A stretch of DNA of 64,000 bases from Orobanche coerulescens. Its lineage: Eukaryota > Streptophyta > Magnoliopsida > Lamiales > Orobanchaceae. Both the position numbers and the translations under genes were made by a program. Position 1 is the first letter of the stretch. The number at the start of each line of letters is the position of its first letter. The stretch lies in NCBI GenBank assembly GCA_033398695.1, contig JAWKAU010000231.1, positions 1 to 64,000 on the forward strand, in the 5' to 3' direction. Under the pieces are notes generated by a model. The model made no database searches, was not told the origin of the DNA, and saw only the letters and a program-made list of their open reading frames with translations. Below are positions 23,693 to 36,128 of this stretch, piece after piece.

Positions 23693-25330
23693 CTAAAATA
23701 AAGTTTCGTCCCGAAACTTAAGAATCAAAAGCTCGGGGTATCTCGAACGCATATCCTCCTCTAACTCCCACGTCGCTTCTTCTACTCCGTGCCTCGACCA
23801 TTGCACTTTAACCAAAGGAATGGTTTTGTGCCTTAGCTGTTTATCACGACGCTCCAAAATTCTAACGGGTCTCTCTTCAAGCGTAACATCCTTCTCAATC
23901 TCCACGTCCCCAAAGTCGATAATGTGGGACGGGTCCGAACGTACTTCCTCAAGCAGGAAGCGTGAAATCGCTATGTACATGACTAAGCGACGGAGGTAAA
24001 GCCAAGCGGTACACTAACTCACCGACTCTCTCGATACCTCGAAAGGTCAGTATATCTCGGCTGAGTTTCCCTTCTTCCCGAATCGGAAAACTCCTTTCGT
24101 CGGAGATACTCTCAACGAGCGTGATCTCCCACCTCAAACTCCAAAGGTCTACGCCTAACATCCGCATAAGACTTTTGTCGACTGGGCCCAACATCCTCTT
24201 TCTAATCAATTCGACTTTCTCCCTCGTCTCAACACGAGATCCGGCTCGGTGCCAACCAAATCGGACGGCTCATCCCAACATATCGGTGATCGACAACGTC
24301 GGCCATAAAGTGCCTCATACGGTGCCATCTTAATCGGCGCGTGCGGCTATTATTATAAGTAAACTCAATCAAGGCCAAATGATCCTCCCGATTACTACTC
24401 GATCTAACGCACACACGCGCAACAAATCCTCGAGCGTCACGAATGGTACGTTGGATGCCCATCGATGCAGGGATGGAGCGAAGTGCTCAAGCGTAGCTGA
24501 GTCCCCAATGCCTTATGCACTGCCTGCCAAAAATGCGATACAAATCGGCCATCTCTGCGAAATAATGGTCCTCGGCGTACCATGAAGCCTCACTATCGAG
24601 TGATAAAAATACGAGCCAACTTTTAGGACCCCAAGTATCCTTGATGCCCGGAAAATGTGCCGACTTAGTCGATCGGTCTACAATTACCCATACCATATTC
24701 ATACCGGTCTTCGTCCTCGGTAAACTCGTGACAAAATCCATAGAGATGTCCTCCCATTTCCATTAGGAGCGAAGTGGTTTCAATAATCCGGTGGCGGCGA
24801 TGCTCAATCTTGACTTGGCGACAAGTCAAACACTTCTACAAACCGAACTACCTCCTTCTTCATATCGCTCCACCGAAATTCTTCCTCGGATCTTTATACA
24901 TCTTACTCGAGCCGGATGGGTGAGTATGGTGGCGCATGAGCCTCTCGCATAATGCTCTGTCTCGATTCAGTCGTTGGAACACACAACCGACCTCGGAATC
25001 TCAACATGCCGTCCTCATGAATAACGAATCCAGGGCTTTCCCCTTCTCTACACTCTCCCGCGGTGAATAAACATCGGGTCCTCCAAGTGTCCCGATTTAA
25101 TGTCCTCGACCGAGACGAAGAAATCTCAAGAGTACGCAAGCGCCGGAACTCTCTGGCGTACAATCTCAATGCTCAACCTCATAAACTCTCGCTGAAGTCC
25201 CAGTGGGCCGTGAGTAACTCAAGCACCGAGCGATACCGATTTCGGCTCAAGGCATCTGCTACCACATTAGCCTTGCCGGATGATAGAGGATCTCAAGATC
25301 GTAATCCTTAATCGTCCAACCATCTCCTCT
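23693..25330 (-). pseudogene. pol: Tekay pol: integrase and chromodomain, frameshifted
   Basis: On the minus strand, pieces of integrase lie in several frames: the zinc-finger flank FRGRLCVPTTESRQSIMREAH (about 24950-25020), the catalytic-core start [20 protein letters not shown] (24741-24680), LIEFTYNNS (about 24380-24350) and the C-terminal domain with RKRMLGPVDKSLMRML (24200-24160). The last 290 bases encode a chromodomain (RPVRILERRDKQLRHKTIPL, then VQWSRHGVEEATWELEEDM), which marks the chromovirus Tekay/Del clade and in related elements guides integration to heterochromatin. The frame changes at least four times, so no continuous protein can be made from these bases. Some of the shifts may be base-calling errors. 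Confidence 0.85.
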
Positions 25331-27220
25331 GTCTCATATTAAGCTCCTTCTGCGTGAAGATGTACTTGAGCTCTTGTGATCGGTGAAAATCGACACGGCC
25401 AGGCCATACAAGTAATGGCCTTGATTTTCAACGCAAACACAAGCTGCGGCCAACTCAAGATCGTGCGTAGGGTAATTGATTCATACGGTTTCAAGCGGCG
25501 GAAGCATAGGCAATCGTCCTCTGTCTTTGCATAAGTACGCATCAGAGCCCTTGGCCGAAGCATCACTATAAACGGAGAAACCATCATTACCACTCGGTAA
25601 AGCCAACACGGAGCGGTCGTCAACCGCTTCTTCAACTCCTCAAAACTATTACGCCTCTCATCGGTCCACACAAACTTCTCCGACTTACGTAACAAGCGAG
25701 TCGGTCGAGCGAGCTTAGAGAACCCCTCGGCGAACTGCGGTAATACCCGGCTAATCCCGAGAAACTGCGGACCTCTTTCACGTTCTTGGCGGCGCCCAAT
25801 CCAACTTGCCTCTACCTTATGTGGGTCCACACGAACACCCTCGCCGAGATCACATGGCCAGAAACATGACTTCCCGTAACCAAAACTCGCACTTTGAGAA
25901 CTTCGCAAAAAGATGCTGAGTTCTCAAAATATCTAACACAATATGCAAATGACGGGCGTGCTCCTCCTCGCTCCTCGAGTAAATCAGGATGTCGTCAATA
26001 AAACGACTACACACTTATCGAGGTACTCGATAAAGACTTTGTTCATAAGCTTCATGAACACGGTACAGTGCGTTAGTTAGCCCAAAAGGCATAACCACAA
26101 ACTCGTAGTGACCGTATCTCGTCCGAAAGGCCGTCTTCGAATATCGGTATCCTTCACTGAGGTGATAATACCCCGATCTCAAATCAATCTTCGAAAACAC
26201 GGTCGCTCCTTGCAACTGATCAAACAAGTCATCAATCCTCGGGAGTGGATATTTGTTTTTGATGGTCACTTTGTTTAACTCTCGGTAGTCGATACACAAA
26301 CGAAGTGACCCATCCTTCTTCTTTACAAATAGGACCGGTGCGCCCCAAGGCGGCGCTCGGTCGAATATATCCCATGTCTAGCAACTCTCCCAACTGTTTC
26401 TTCAACTCAAGCATCTCGGCGGGCGCCATACGGTATGGCGTCTTAGAGATCGTCTGCACCCGGCTCTAAATCGATGGTAAACTCAACCTCTCGGCCGGGC
26501 GGCAAACCGGCAACTCATCTGGAAAACGTCGGGATACTCACATACTACCGGAATAGGCGAGCTCGACTCCCCTTCTTCCGATCTCAAAGCGTAACACCAA
26601 TAGCCCGTGCAACCTCCCGAAGAAGTCTCACCGCCCTCAAAGCGCTGATCGGTAATCTCGCCACCCCGCTTCGCCCCACAAAGAATGCTCGGTACCATCG
26701 AGGCTAACATCGAAGCAGTCCTCGTTCTATAATTCATGATCGCCCCATGACGGTCCAGCCAATCCTCACCCAGAATCAAATCCTCATCTCTAATATCTAC
26801 ATGATCAGATTAGAAGGCCAAACCCTCCCGCGATACTCACTGGAAAATCTCTAACCTCACGATCCCCCACGATGCTATCCCCACTAGGAAGTTTAACAAC
26901 AAAAGGCTCACAAGCAACAAGGCAATCAACATGCGGGCGCACACAATCCATAGATATAAAAGAATCGTAGCACGGAATCGAACAATACGGAAGCAGGATG
27001 ATCAAGGATGTGGACGGTACTGTAGCCACCGTCGCGTCGGGATCTCGGCTCGCCTCATCTCATACACACGGGGCGGAGCGGACCCGCACTAGAAGCTCCC
27101 CTCTAGAAGGTGACCACGACCTCGACCTCTACCAAAACTCTGCTGCCGAGGAATCGGTGCTGATTCACACTCGGCTCTCCTGCAGTGGAGCGGATATCCG
27201 AGTAATTGGAGCCAGTGCAT
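25331..27220 (-). pseudogene. pol: Tekay pol: protease, reverse transcriptase, RNase H, frameshifted
   Basis: Minus strand. Protease remnants are at 27000-26810 (YDSFISMDC, then FVVKLPSGDSIVGDREVRDF); the catalytic D-S/T-G triad is not readable. The linker ILGEDWLDRHG is at 26779. RT is at about 26450-25970 with [67 protein letters not shown] and the active-site FIDDILIYS (about 26005-25979). The RT thumb and RNase H follow (FSKLARPTRLLRKSEKFVW, ERRNSFEELKKRLTTAP, RRLKPYE). The order PR-RT-RH-INT is that of Gypsy. At least five frame changes break it. Confidence 0.88.
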
Positions 27221-28080
27221 CCGTACAAAACTTAGCACGGTGACCCATACGGCCACAAGCAAGACACTGAATCGGAGGCCTATCACACTCACTCATCATG
27301 TGGCCGGGCGCTGCGGTTGAAGCATGTAGGACCACGAGCGGAACCAGCGGAGCGGACCTAGAACCGTTCCCTCGACCAAGTGATGGCGGCCCGGCACGAA
27401 GACTCGCGAACCGGGTGAGCCTTGGATACCCTCGACTTGCCTCCCGGCGGCCAGAGGTCTGCAGCTTCTTTCCTTGAGTGCCGTCTGCCGCGAAAACGAC
27501 ATCTCGTAAGCCATCGCTTTATTCTGATAATCTTTCAAAGTCGTGCACCCCAGACCAGACATGTAGTGGCGCACCCTCGGCTTCATCCGCATATCAAAGT
27601 GGCGGATCTTATCTAGCTCATCTCGGACTTGGTTTCTCACGTAATGCAGTTGTTGATTGTAGTCCTTGATAGCTTGAGAAATAGGAACATCTTGGGGCTT
27701 AGCCTCAAAGAAGGCTCGGATCCTCCCCTCTTTCAGTGGCCAAGGACAAAATTCATCTTCCATCAGATCTCGAAACTCTGCCCACGTAGCTGCCCGGTCA
27801 CGCGGTTTCACCGCTTGCCACCACGTCATTGCCTCCTTGGCGAGGAAATCTTGAGCAATGGGTACTTTCCTCTCCTCGGAACAATTAGCGACCTCAAACA
27901 CTTTCTCCAACTCGAATAACCAATTCTCCCAACCGGAAGGGTCGAAGCACCATCAAGCTGCGGAGGGCGCATACGAATCACGTCTGAAGTAGCTTATCAT
28001 TAGGATCCGAGGGCGAACCGGGTTGGCATTAGCATGGCCGACGAGCGGCTGAGTCGATGGCGTCATCAGTTCGCTACTTG
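27221..28080 (-). pseudogene. gag: Tekay gag with CCHC zinc knuckle
   Basis: The open part (27910-27296, minus) is a Gypsy Gag core: PIAQDFLAKEAMTWWQAVKP, WAEFRDLMEDEFCP and QAIKDYNQQLHYVRNQ. A zinc knuckle of the C-x2-C-x4-H-x4-C form (CLACGRMGHRAKFC) is at about 27271-27228 in another frame. The N-terminal part upstream of 27910 is frame-broken. Gag would form the virus-like particle. Confidence 0.85.
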
Positions 28081-28477
28081 CTGTAATATGTTGGCCACTC
28101 CAACATTCTCATGAGCATTAGGAGCTAGCGGTAGTCCTGTGACCTCCGGAACTAGGGGGACACTGTTCGACAAAGAGGGCATCGCCGAATCGGTTCAGTG
28201 ATCGGACATGGCCGCCCCACCGGCTGCGCCACGTCCCCTACCGCGTCGCGGCCAGCGTCGCGTCCTCTACCCAGGAATTACGAAGAAGCAGCGGGTAAGT
28301 ACAATTGAAACGCGAAAAGCAAAGATACTAAGATAGGAATAGAGCAGAGCGGTGAAGCGAGTCAAGTTAGGAAAACTTACGAGCACCGGCATCTTGAGAT
28401 GATGGCATAGCGGTGATAATGTCCCACAAGCGACACTTAACTAGACCCGAATGACCGACGGCCTAGGTATCCATAAA

Positions 28478-28495
28478 CCTAAGCTCCGATACCAT
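28478..28495 (-). other. Tekay primer-binding site
   Basis: On the minus strand ATGGTATCGGAGCTTAGG lies four bases from the CA end of the right LTR. It is the tRNA-Met-type PBS, and the same word follows LTRs at 47101, 55026 and 60351. Confidence 0.85.
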
Positions 28496-28499
28496 ATTC

Positions 28500-30507
28500 T
28501 GTAACACCCCCAAGACATTCGGGGCATATTACGGCGCCGTGGACCCCACACTGTGGAATCCATGAGCTAACATACCAACAAGACATTTGACAACGACAAA
28601 CTATCATTAATAAAGCGACAATTAAAATAAAAGACTACCAACCGACAATTAAAATCGACATCAAATCCGTTTCCCAAAATGGGAACACAACATTAACAAT
28701 TTCAAGCGGAAGTACTCAGTACTTAAACCAACTTTATAATACATAAATCTCAAAACCGGACATCAATAATGTAAGCCGGACATGACATGAAAATCAAACC
28801 TTTGGACAATCTCATGCTTTCCCATCATCCTCATACTGCCCGAGTGCTCTCTTGTCCCCACGATCAATACGAAATACAAAAGTATTTCCCCATTTAAGGG
28901 GTTAGCGACAAGCTGCTAGTGCAAGTACAATCCATTTGAACTACATTCTAATCATATGAATACATGCGCCAAAAATCATTTTAGAAAACATTTTATATTA
29001 GGAATATTTATGATGTACAAACACAAACACATTATCTCCGACAAATCATAATTCAAAGTTAACCGTTGGCACGAGACTCACGGCCACCGTACCGCATGAG
29101 TCCGTCGGACATCCCAGGTGGCTAACCACGGATTCACGATCGCACACTCACGGCAATACGTATCCCTAGAGGCCCCGTCGGACCGTCCCTAGGTGAACAT
29201 ACACATAACCATCCACAACCACCACGATACGGCCATAATTCAAATACTAGAACATGTAAACAAATGTAAAGTACTTGCCTTTGTGACATCTTGAAGGATC
29301 GGAAGTGAAAAGTGACTACGGATGATCCGAATGGACAACGACGGTTCCTAAGCGAAGAATTAGCATAACTCGGTCCCAGCGGACATCGATGTCGAAAGGA
29401 ATACTCCCAAAACCCCGATTATCAATAACGACAATAGGCGATCAATTGATACGGGCGAGGGCTTACGCAAAATCTCCCGTATCGATAATTCGCGGATTAA
29501 AATCAAGGAAATTGGATTTGGAATCATTCAACAATCACAATCGGTGAAGAATATCCTAACATCTTTGGAATAATTCGGTTCCAATTAGTAAAACCGGAAA
29601 AACCCCAAATTTGGCGAGTTAGGGTTCTAGATGAAATTACCTTGATTTCGGATGATGGATGACGATTATCTTGATGATAATATGTTAGCACAACTCTACG
29701 GTGATGGAATGTGAATAGAACGCCGATCGGGGCGATGGAAATCGCCTGCGAGGTCGCACGTCGAAGAAACGAAGGGAAAAGAATGGCTGCTCTCTAAAGC
29801 GCATTGGGCTTATATAATTGTGAAGTTAGCGCCGCTAAGCGCCATATGTAGCGTCGCTAACGGGGCGCGGCAGTCCGATGGCTCTTTGCCACATTCGTTA
29901 GCGTACGCTAACAATAAGGGTTAGCGTCGCTAAGCTGTTCTTGATAGCGCACGCAAGGCAACGAGGTAGCGTCGCTACCTACACAAGAATTGATGCTGCG
30001 ATGTCATATCGGCTGAAGGCTGTGTCGAGTACGATACGATACACACGGCGAGACCGGAATCCGGGAACATGAACACGAAGCATACAAGGCAGCGGAGCTA
30101 AGTGCTGAAAGAAAATACAATTCCGACCACCGAAGGGTCCGTAATGCGACAACGAAAGCGAGATTCCCTAAACTATTAGGAAATTACAAAAATGGCCCAA
30201 GTGCGAAAATCACGAAGCGGCGTCGGATTTACGAACCGAAAGTCTCCACAAGACCAACTCAACCATACGACCTTGTACAAACCCGGAAATAACGAAAGCG
30301 AGCGAGTTTTACAAGAATCGAACGTTCATACGGCAAAACATGTCATAAAACGAAATTACGTGAAAACATCATCAAAACTCATCCCAATGGAAAAACTCCA
30401 AGAACAAAATAGATTCGAAATGTCGAAACGGTTAAAAAGGAGTCGATAAAAATAGACATACACCAAAAATGGAAACTGCTAAAAATGGGAAAATTACGGA
30501 TATTACA
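28500..30507 (-). mobile_element. Tekay element, right LTR (5' LTR, minus)
   Basis: 2008 bp with the same ends as the left LTR. The palindrome cluster (29827-29985) and the TATA (about 29810-29820) are conserved in position. The flanks CTTGT (21679-21683) and GCTAG (30508-30512) do not match, so no target duplication can be shown. Nevertheless the LINE sequence continues on the far side. Confidence 0.85.
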
Positions 30508-31230
30508 GCTAGTAAGGGTATTAAGGTGCGGTTTGGAACTTGGAACGTTGGCTCTTTGACGGGGAGATCAGCAGAAGTGGGGGGAGTTATGAAAAGGAGG
30601 AGAATTCACATAATGTGTCTACAAGAGACTAAGTGGGTTGGTGAGAAGGCAAGAGTGTTAGCTCCTTGGGGTTACAAGCTTTGGTACTCTGGAAAGGATA
30701 GAAGTAGAAATGGAGTGGGTATCGTCATTGATAAAGAATTCATTGATGATGTGGTGGAAGTGTCAAGAAAGAGCGATAGAATAATGAGTATTAAGCTTGT
30801 GATAGGGGATGAGTTTCTAACTATCATAAGTGCTTATGCACCACAAGTAGGATTGGATGCATCGATGAAACAAGAATTTTGGGAAGATTTAGAAGAGGTT
30901 GTCGAACGAATTCCTATGGGTGAGAAATTGATCATTGGTGGTGACCTCAATGGGCATGTCGGTGTTAGCAGAGATGGCTTTGAGAGCATTCATGGTGGCT
31001 TTGGTTTTGGGGACAGGAATGAAGCAGGAAATGGTATATTGGATTTCGCATTAGCTCATGACTTGGGTATTATGAACACTTGGTTCGAGAAAAGGGACTC
31101 TCATTTGGTGACATATAGAAACGGAGGTAATGAAAGTCAGATTGATTTCTTTTTAGTAAGGAATGTTTGGAGGAAAAGTTTTACTAATTGCAAGGTGATA
31201 CCCGGTGAGAGTCTTTGCAACACGGCATAG
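30508..31230 (+). pseudogene. RTE LINE endonuclease (APE type)
   Basis: The frame starts at the LTR border and encodes an apurinic-type endonuclease: VRFGTWNVGSLTGRS (catalytic Asn), IMCLQETKWVGE (catalytic Glu), LTIISAYAPQVG, IIGGDLNGHVG (Asp/Asn pair) and ESQIDFFLVR. It nicks target DNA for target-primed reverse transcription. The usual C-terminal SDH motif is not readable, and the frame closes at 31230. The family is the plant RTE-type LINE, often mis-annotated as craniofacial development protein 2-like. Confidence 0.88.
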
Positions 31231-33350
31231 GGTTGTGGTGCTTGACTTTCGAGGTAAGAGGCACTTAAGAAAGAAGACCACAAGTTGATCCTCGAATTAA
31301 GTGGTGGAAGCTCCAAGGGGAGAGTCGACATACTTTTGTTGCTAAGATTGCGATAGTGGTATTTGAGTGCGATTGCACGAAGATGGATATAGATTCGATG
31401 TGGAACTTGTTGGAGCATAACATAAAGGAAGTTGCAAAAGAAGTCTAGGAGAATCTAAAGGAAGCAGACCATCAAGTAAGGACACATCTTGGTGGAATGA
31501 TGAAGTTAAGCAAGCGATAAAGACCAAACGTGAATGTTATAAGGTCTTGGGTAAATGCTCGGCGATGAGAATTATGAGAAGTACAAGAAAGCTCGAGCGA
31601 AGCTAAAAGGCGGCGAAATGCCCGATCAAAGGTCGATCAAGAATTATATGCAAGATTAGATACTAAAGAAGGGGAAAAAGATATCTATAAACTTGCTCGA
31701 ATGAGAGAGAAGAAGGCGAGATATTGGAAAAGTTAAATGTGTAAAGATCTTGACCAAAAAGTTTTGGTTCAAGATAAAGAGATAAAAGAGAGATGGAGGT
31801 CATACTTTGATATCTATTCAATGGCCATCGGGAACAAGATATTGGGAATTTAAACATCCCCTCAAGTATGGTTAGCAGAGAGTTTAAGAGAAGAATTCAA
31901 AAGGGTGAAGTGACAATTGCATTGAAGAAGATGGGGTCAAAAAGCGGAAGGACCGGATGGTATACCTATTGAAGTTTGGAGGTGTTTGGGGGAGAGAGGG
32001 ATCGAATGGGTAACTATGCTTTTCAATAAGATTTGGAGAAGCAATAAGATGCCATCGGCATGGAGGAAAAGTATTCTCGTCCCTTTGTATAAGAACAAAG
32101 GTGATGTTCAAGATTGTTCTAATTATCGCGGAATTAAACTAATGAGTCATACCATGAAGTTGTGGGAGCAGTGATTGAACAAAGGATCGGGAAATCTGTG
32201 AAGATAACGAAAATCGGTTTGGATTTATGCGGAAGATCGACCATGGAAGCAATTTATCTTATCCGTGAGTTGATGGAACATTATCGAGATAAAAGAAAGA
32301 TCTGCATATGGTTTTTATTGATTTAGAGAAGGCATATGATAAAGTACCAAGAGAAGTACTTTGGTGGGCCTTGGCAAAGAAGGGTGTATCGCGGAAATAT
32401 ATTGACATTATAAAGGACATGTATGAGGGAGCTAGTACAAGTGTACGTACTAATGTTGGGAGGACAGAAGAATTACCTATTACGATTGGGGTGCATCAAG
32501 GATCTGCTCTTAGTCCTTTTCTCTTTGCCATAGTCATGGACGATTTGACAAGAGAAATTCAAAATGACGTTCCGTGGTGTATGATGTTCGCGAGATGATA
32601 TTGTGTTGATTGATGAAACGAAGGTTGGAGTGCAACGAAATTGGAACTTTGGAGGATACTTTGGAAGCTCGAGGCTTTAGGGTGAGAAGTAAGGCCGAAT
32701 ATATGGAGTGTAGGTTTAGCGCAGTGATAGAGAGGCGGGGATGATCACATTTGATGGGAAAGTTGTTCATGGATCCACTTTCTTTCGGTATCTTGGATCT
32801 ATTATCCGAAAGGATGGAGAGCTAGATGGCGATGTGGCTCACGAGAATAAAGGCGGGGTGGTTGAAGTGGAAGAGTGCCACGGGGTTTTATGTGATCTGG
32901 CATGCCTCATAGATTAAAGGGTAAATTTTACCGCACGGCAATTAGGCTGCTTATTGTTATATGGCACCGAGTGTTGGGGTGTAAAACAGTGTCACGTTCA
33001 AAAGATGAATGTGGCGGAGATGCGTATGCTACGATGGATGTGTGGTCATACAAAAAGGATCGGCTCGAAATGAGGTGATCAGAGAGAAGGTAAGAGTTGC
33101 GTCTATAGAAGACAAGATGATGGAGAATCGATTACGATGGTTTGGTCATGTGAGAAGAAGACCTATTGATGCCCCAGTGAGGAGGCTAGAAAGTTGGGGA
33201 ACAAGTAATGTTGTGAAAGGTAGAGGAAGACCCAAGAAAACTTGGATAAAGATGATTGAAAATGATATGCGGTTTCTTGGAATTGGAGAAAGTATGGCGA
33301 TGGAGAGGCAAATGTGGCGGGAAAGAATACGGATGGTGGATGGAGTCTGA
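31231..33350 (+). pseudogene. RTE LINE reverse transcriptase and C-terminal domain, frameshifted
   Basis: RT motifs occur in order over several frames: NKMPSAWRKSILVPLYKNKG and DVQDCSNYRGIKLMSHTMK (31986-32174), [19 protein letters not shown] (32311-32370), [20 protein letters not shown] (32490-32550), and a damaged active site at 32588-32605 where the frame is lost at the first Asp. The C-terminal tail [19 protein letters not shown] (33130-33185) is characteristic of the clade. Many single-base gaps make it non-functional as written. Confidence 0.88.
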
Positions 33351-33602
33351 TTCCTTTTTTTTTTTTTTTTTTTTTTAAATTCCTATTTTCTTTTATTTCA
33401 TTTTATCTTTTAATTTATTTTTCAGGATTTTTTTTTTTTTACATTCATTCTCTTTTTTTATTTGCTTTTTTTCTCTGCTTTTTCCCTCTTTTTTCCTTTT
33501 ATGTTATTTATGTAACGATTATTGACGGTTTCATAGTTTGATTCATGTTAGCCGACCCCAAATCATTTTGGGACTAAGGCTTAGATGTTGTTGTTGTTGT
33601 TG
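33351..33602 (+). mobile_element. RTE LINE 3' UTR and TTG tail
   Basis: A T-rich trailer with a T-run at 33354-33376 is followed by GCCGACCCCAAATCATTTTG, GGACTAAGGC and (TTG)n at about 33585-33602. A short simple-repeat tail in place of poly(A) is typical of RTE LINEs. Confidence 0.85.
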
Positions 33603-33612
33603 TTTTGATACT

Positions 33613-33619
<7 letters not shown>
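33603..33619. repeat. Right target-site duplication of the RTE LINE
   Basis: Perfect 17-bp copy of 21237-21253. The site continues into a (TCA)n run in the CACTA element. Confidence 0.9.
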
Positions 33620-33643
<24 letters not shown>

Positions 33644-33835
33644 ACAGCACCTTAATCCCAACTATGTTGGGGTCGGTGGCATGAAGATTATAGTGTCGTT
33701 TAATTGTCTAAAATTAGTTAACACCATAACTCATGCAAATAACAAAGTGGCAAAGATTTACGCCGGATGCCCTTCCTGTCGCAACCTTCATATGAAGGAG
33801 AAATAGAACGAAATTCCAAAACCGTCAACATCATA
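33620..33835 (-). mobile_element. RTE-like 3'-end fragment, inverted
   Basis: After (TCA)n comes AACAGCACCTTAATCCCAAC and TATGTTGGGGTCGG, the inverse of an RTE/SINE 3' end (compare GCCGACCCCAA...GGGACTAAGG at 33551). GCCGGATGCCCTTCCTGTCG at 33761 also belongs to this class of tails. This is an older insertion that the LINE targeted. Confidence 0.6.
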
Positions 33836-33974
33836 GGTTTTTCTATTTATATGGAAAATATCATGAGACGGCGATGAGTTTGAGATAATTGCTATTGTCA
33901 TGTCACAATACGTGATTGATATTGTAAAATCAACACAACACATACATCATGGAACATGACTCAAAATTCTGAAT

Positions 33975-34740
33975 CGCTTGTCATTTTACATCAAAGTATT
34001 GAACTTGGTAAGCTTGCAAATGGAAAAAGGAAAAAGAAAAGGTTACGAGTTGCGTGACATCACACATCCAACGATAACTTCATGAATCTTTTATTATTAA
34101 TTTTTACTCTAGGTGGTGAAGAAAAACTTGCAAGGTTAAGCCTAAAACAAGGGAGGTCGGTGGTGGAAGAAAAACTTGCAAGGTTAAGCCTAAAACAAGG
34201 AGGCCGGTGGTGGATGATGACAGAAAAGCAATGAGAATCAAGTGAATAATGTACTAATCGAGTTGCGGCCATACACGGCGAAAAACGTATGAAGCTTAAT
34301 TTGGTTTAATATTTAGGAAGAGAGCTTTGAGAACAGCACATATACGGTTATTAGACAAGTGATACACTCCTACTTTTTTCTTTTTCATACTTGCATGAAG
34401 AAGAAATTGACTACGAGTTCGGGAAAAAAGTTACGAATCGCTTGTCATTTTACATCAAAGTATTGAACTTGGTAAACTTGCAAATGGAAAAAGGAAAAAG
34501 AAAAGGTTACAAGTTGCGTGACACCACACATCCAAAAATAGTGACTTCATGAATCTTTTTATTAGTATTAATTTGTACTCTAGGCGGTGAAGAAAAACTT
34601 GCAAGGTTAAGCCTAAAACACGGGAGGCCGATGGCGGATGACCTGCAGAAAGCAATGAGAATCAAGTGAATAATGTACTAATCCGTTTGCAGCCATACAC
34701 GACAGAAAAACATAACGGAGTTAAGACTCCTGCTTCTCCC
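33975..34740. repeat. Local tandem duplication inside CACTA 1
   Basis: 33975-34270 and 34437-34700 are two copies sharing AAGTATTGAACTTGGTAA, GGTTAAGCCTAAAACA and AATGAGAATCAAGTGAATAA. Between them, 34284-34400 repeats the LINE's left flank at 21139-21240 (GAAGCTTAATTTGGTTT, AGAGAGCTTTGAGAACAGCA). No coding potential was recognised. Confidence 0.7.
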
Positions 34741-36120
34741 CACATGAAACTATGGAAAAGGAAAAAAACTGTAACATTTTACATATATGAACTAGATGAA
34801 AAAAGTTTACCTATATAATCGGTCAGAATCACCAGCATTCGCTTCATACACTTCAAAAAGACAAGACAGCACCAGAAAGCAAATTATCCAGTAACAATTG
34901 GCCATCTAGTCAGATATTGTAACAAGCAGTAAATTAATAACTAGAGAAAAAGTACTGCATTGAAGTGCACTTGATGATGTTAAGGCATGGTGTTTGCCTA
35001 ATGCCGACCATCAAGAATATAAAGAACATAAACAACCGGCAAGTGATTATGGCGGTGTTAGACAAATTCCGATGCGATCTCACGAAAAAAGTGGTTCGCA
35101 AATGTTTAACAAGTGTATGCTTATCCATTGGTGAAGAACGAGCCATCACCTTCCAACAGAAAGAAAAAAAATAGAGCATAAAAGAAATATAGATAAATCA
35201 ACACCATGGAAATATTGCTCGTAATATTTCTTCAAAAGTTAAATCAAAAGTAGCAGAATAAATTACAACTAGCATCTCATCAATTATATACAGACCCAAA
35301 ATGTAGACAGGAAAACAGAGATGTTATTCCTACAGAAGAACCAACTAGCCATAAGAGAAATCTGGACATAGAGATTCTGTTTTTCTTTGTTGTTGACTAT
35401 TTCCCATTAAATGTACTTCCCAAATTGCATAGGCACAATTTTAAACAACCATACTAATGAACAAATAGTAAATGGAAGACATCACCATGTGTTTTTAAGT
35501 TAGGTAAAGGTACAAGTTTTTAAGCTTTAGTGATCCCATGTGTTTTATTTTATCAACTAACTGGACTCGTTTTAAGAAAAAAAAGCAGGTAATATCGGCG
35601 ACTTTTGAACTGTTCGTTAACCCTGAACCACCATAACCACAAGCAGATAACAATATTTTGCGGAATGTATGTAGATGTCATCAACTTAACCGACATCAAC
35701 TATGCTTCAATCATTTCTTTGTAAAATAAAAATAAGGGGTAATTACAAGAATCACCCATGAGGTTAATCTAATTACAAAAGAAAATACCAAAAAAACACT
35801 TATCTATTAAAATTACAAATATTATCACATTAAATTTTGATATTAACTTATAAATAAATACTCCTACTGAGGGTGCAAACAATTATTGTTGTATAAGATA
35901 AGCTGGAATTCTATTTCGTTATTAAGCAAATCCTCTGGGTAATTTTTTAATTAACTTTATCACCAAGCGGTAGAGTAAAATACCCTAGTAAGAATGAGAG
36001 GTGAAATTCCATCACCGGCGAATGAGGATGCGAAATTCCACCATCGGAGTTTTGCCATTGCCTCCCCACGTCAAATTCCCAACACTAATCAAGCACCGTG
36101 ACCTTATACCATCACCGGTA
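34741..36120. other. Unassigned AT-rich part of CACTA 1
   Basis: No family could be recognised on either strand. A 70-81 residue frame exists on both strands at 34934-35179, with no motif. Confidence 0.4.
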
Positions 36121-36128
36121 ACATAATT

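Noticed and set aside
28455..28500. ATGGTATCGGAGCTTAGG considered as part of a tRNA gene
   Set aside because: Only the 3'-end complement is present, adjoining an LTR; it is a primer-binding site. No full tRNA fold was found in the window.
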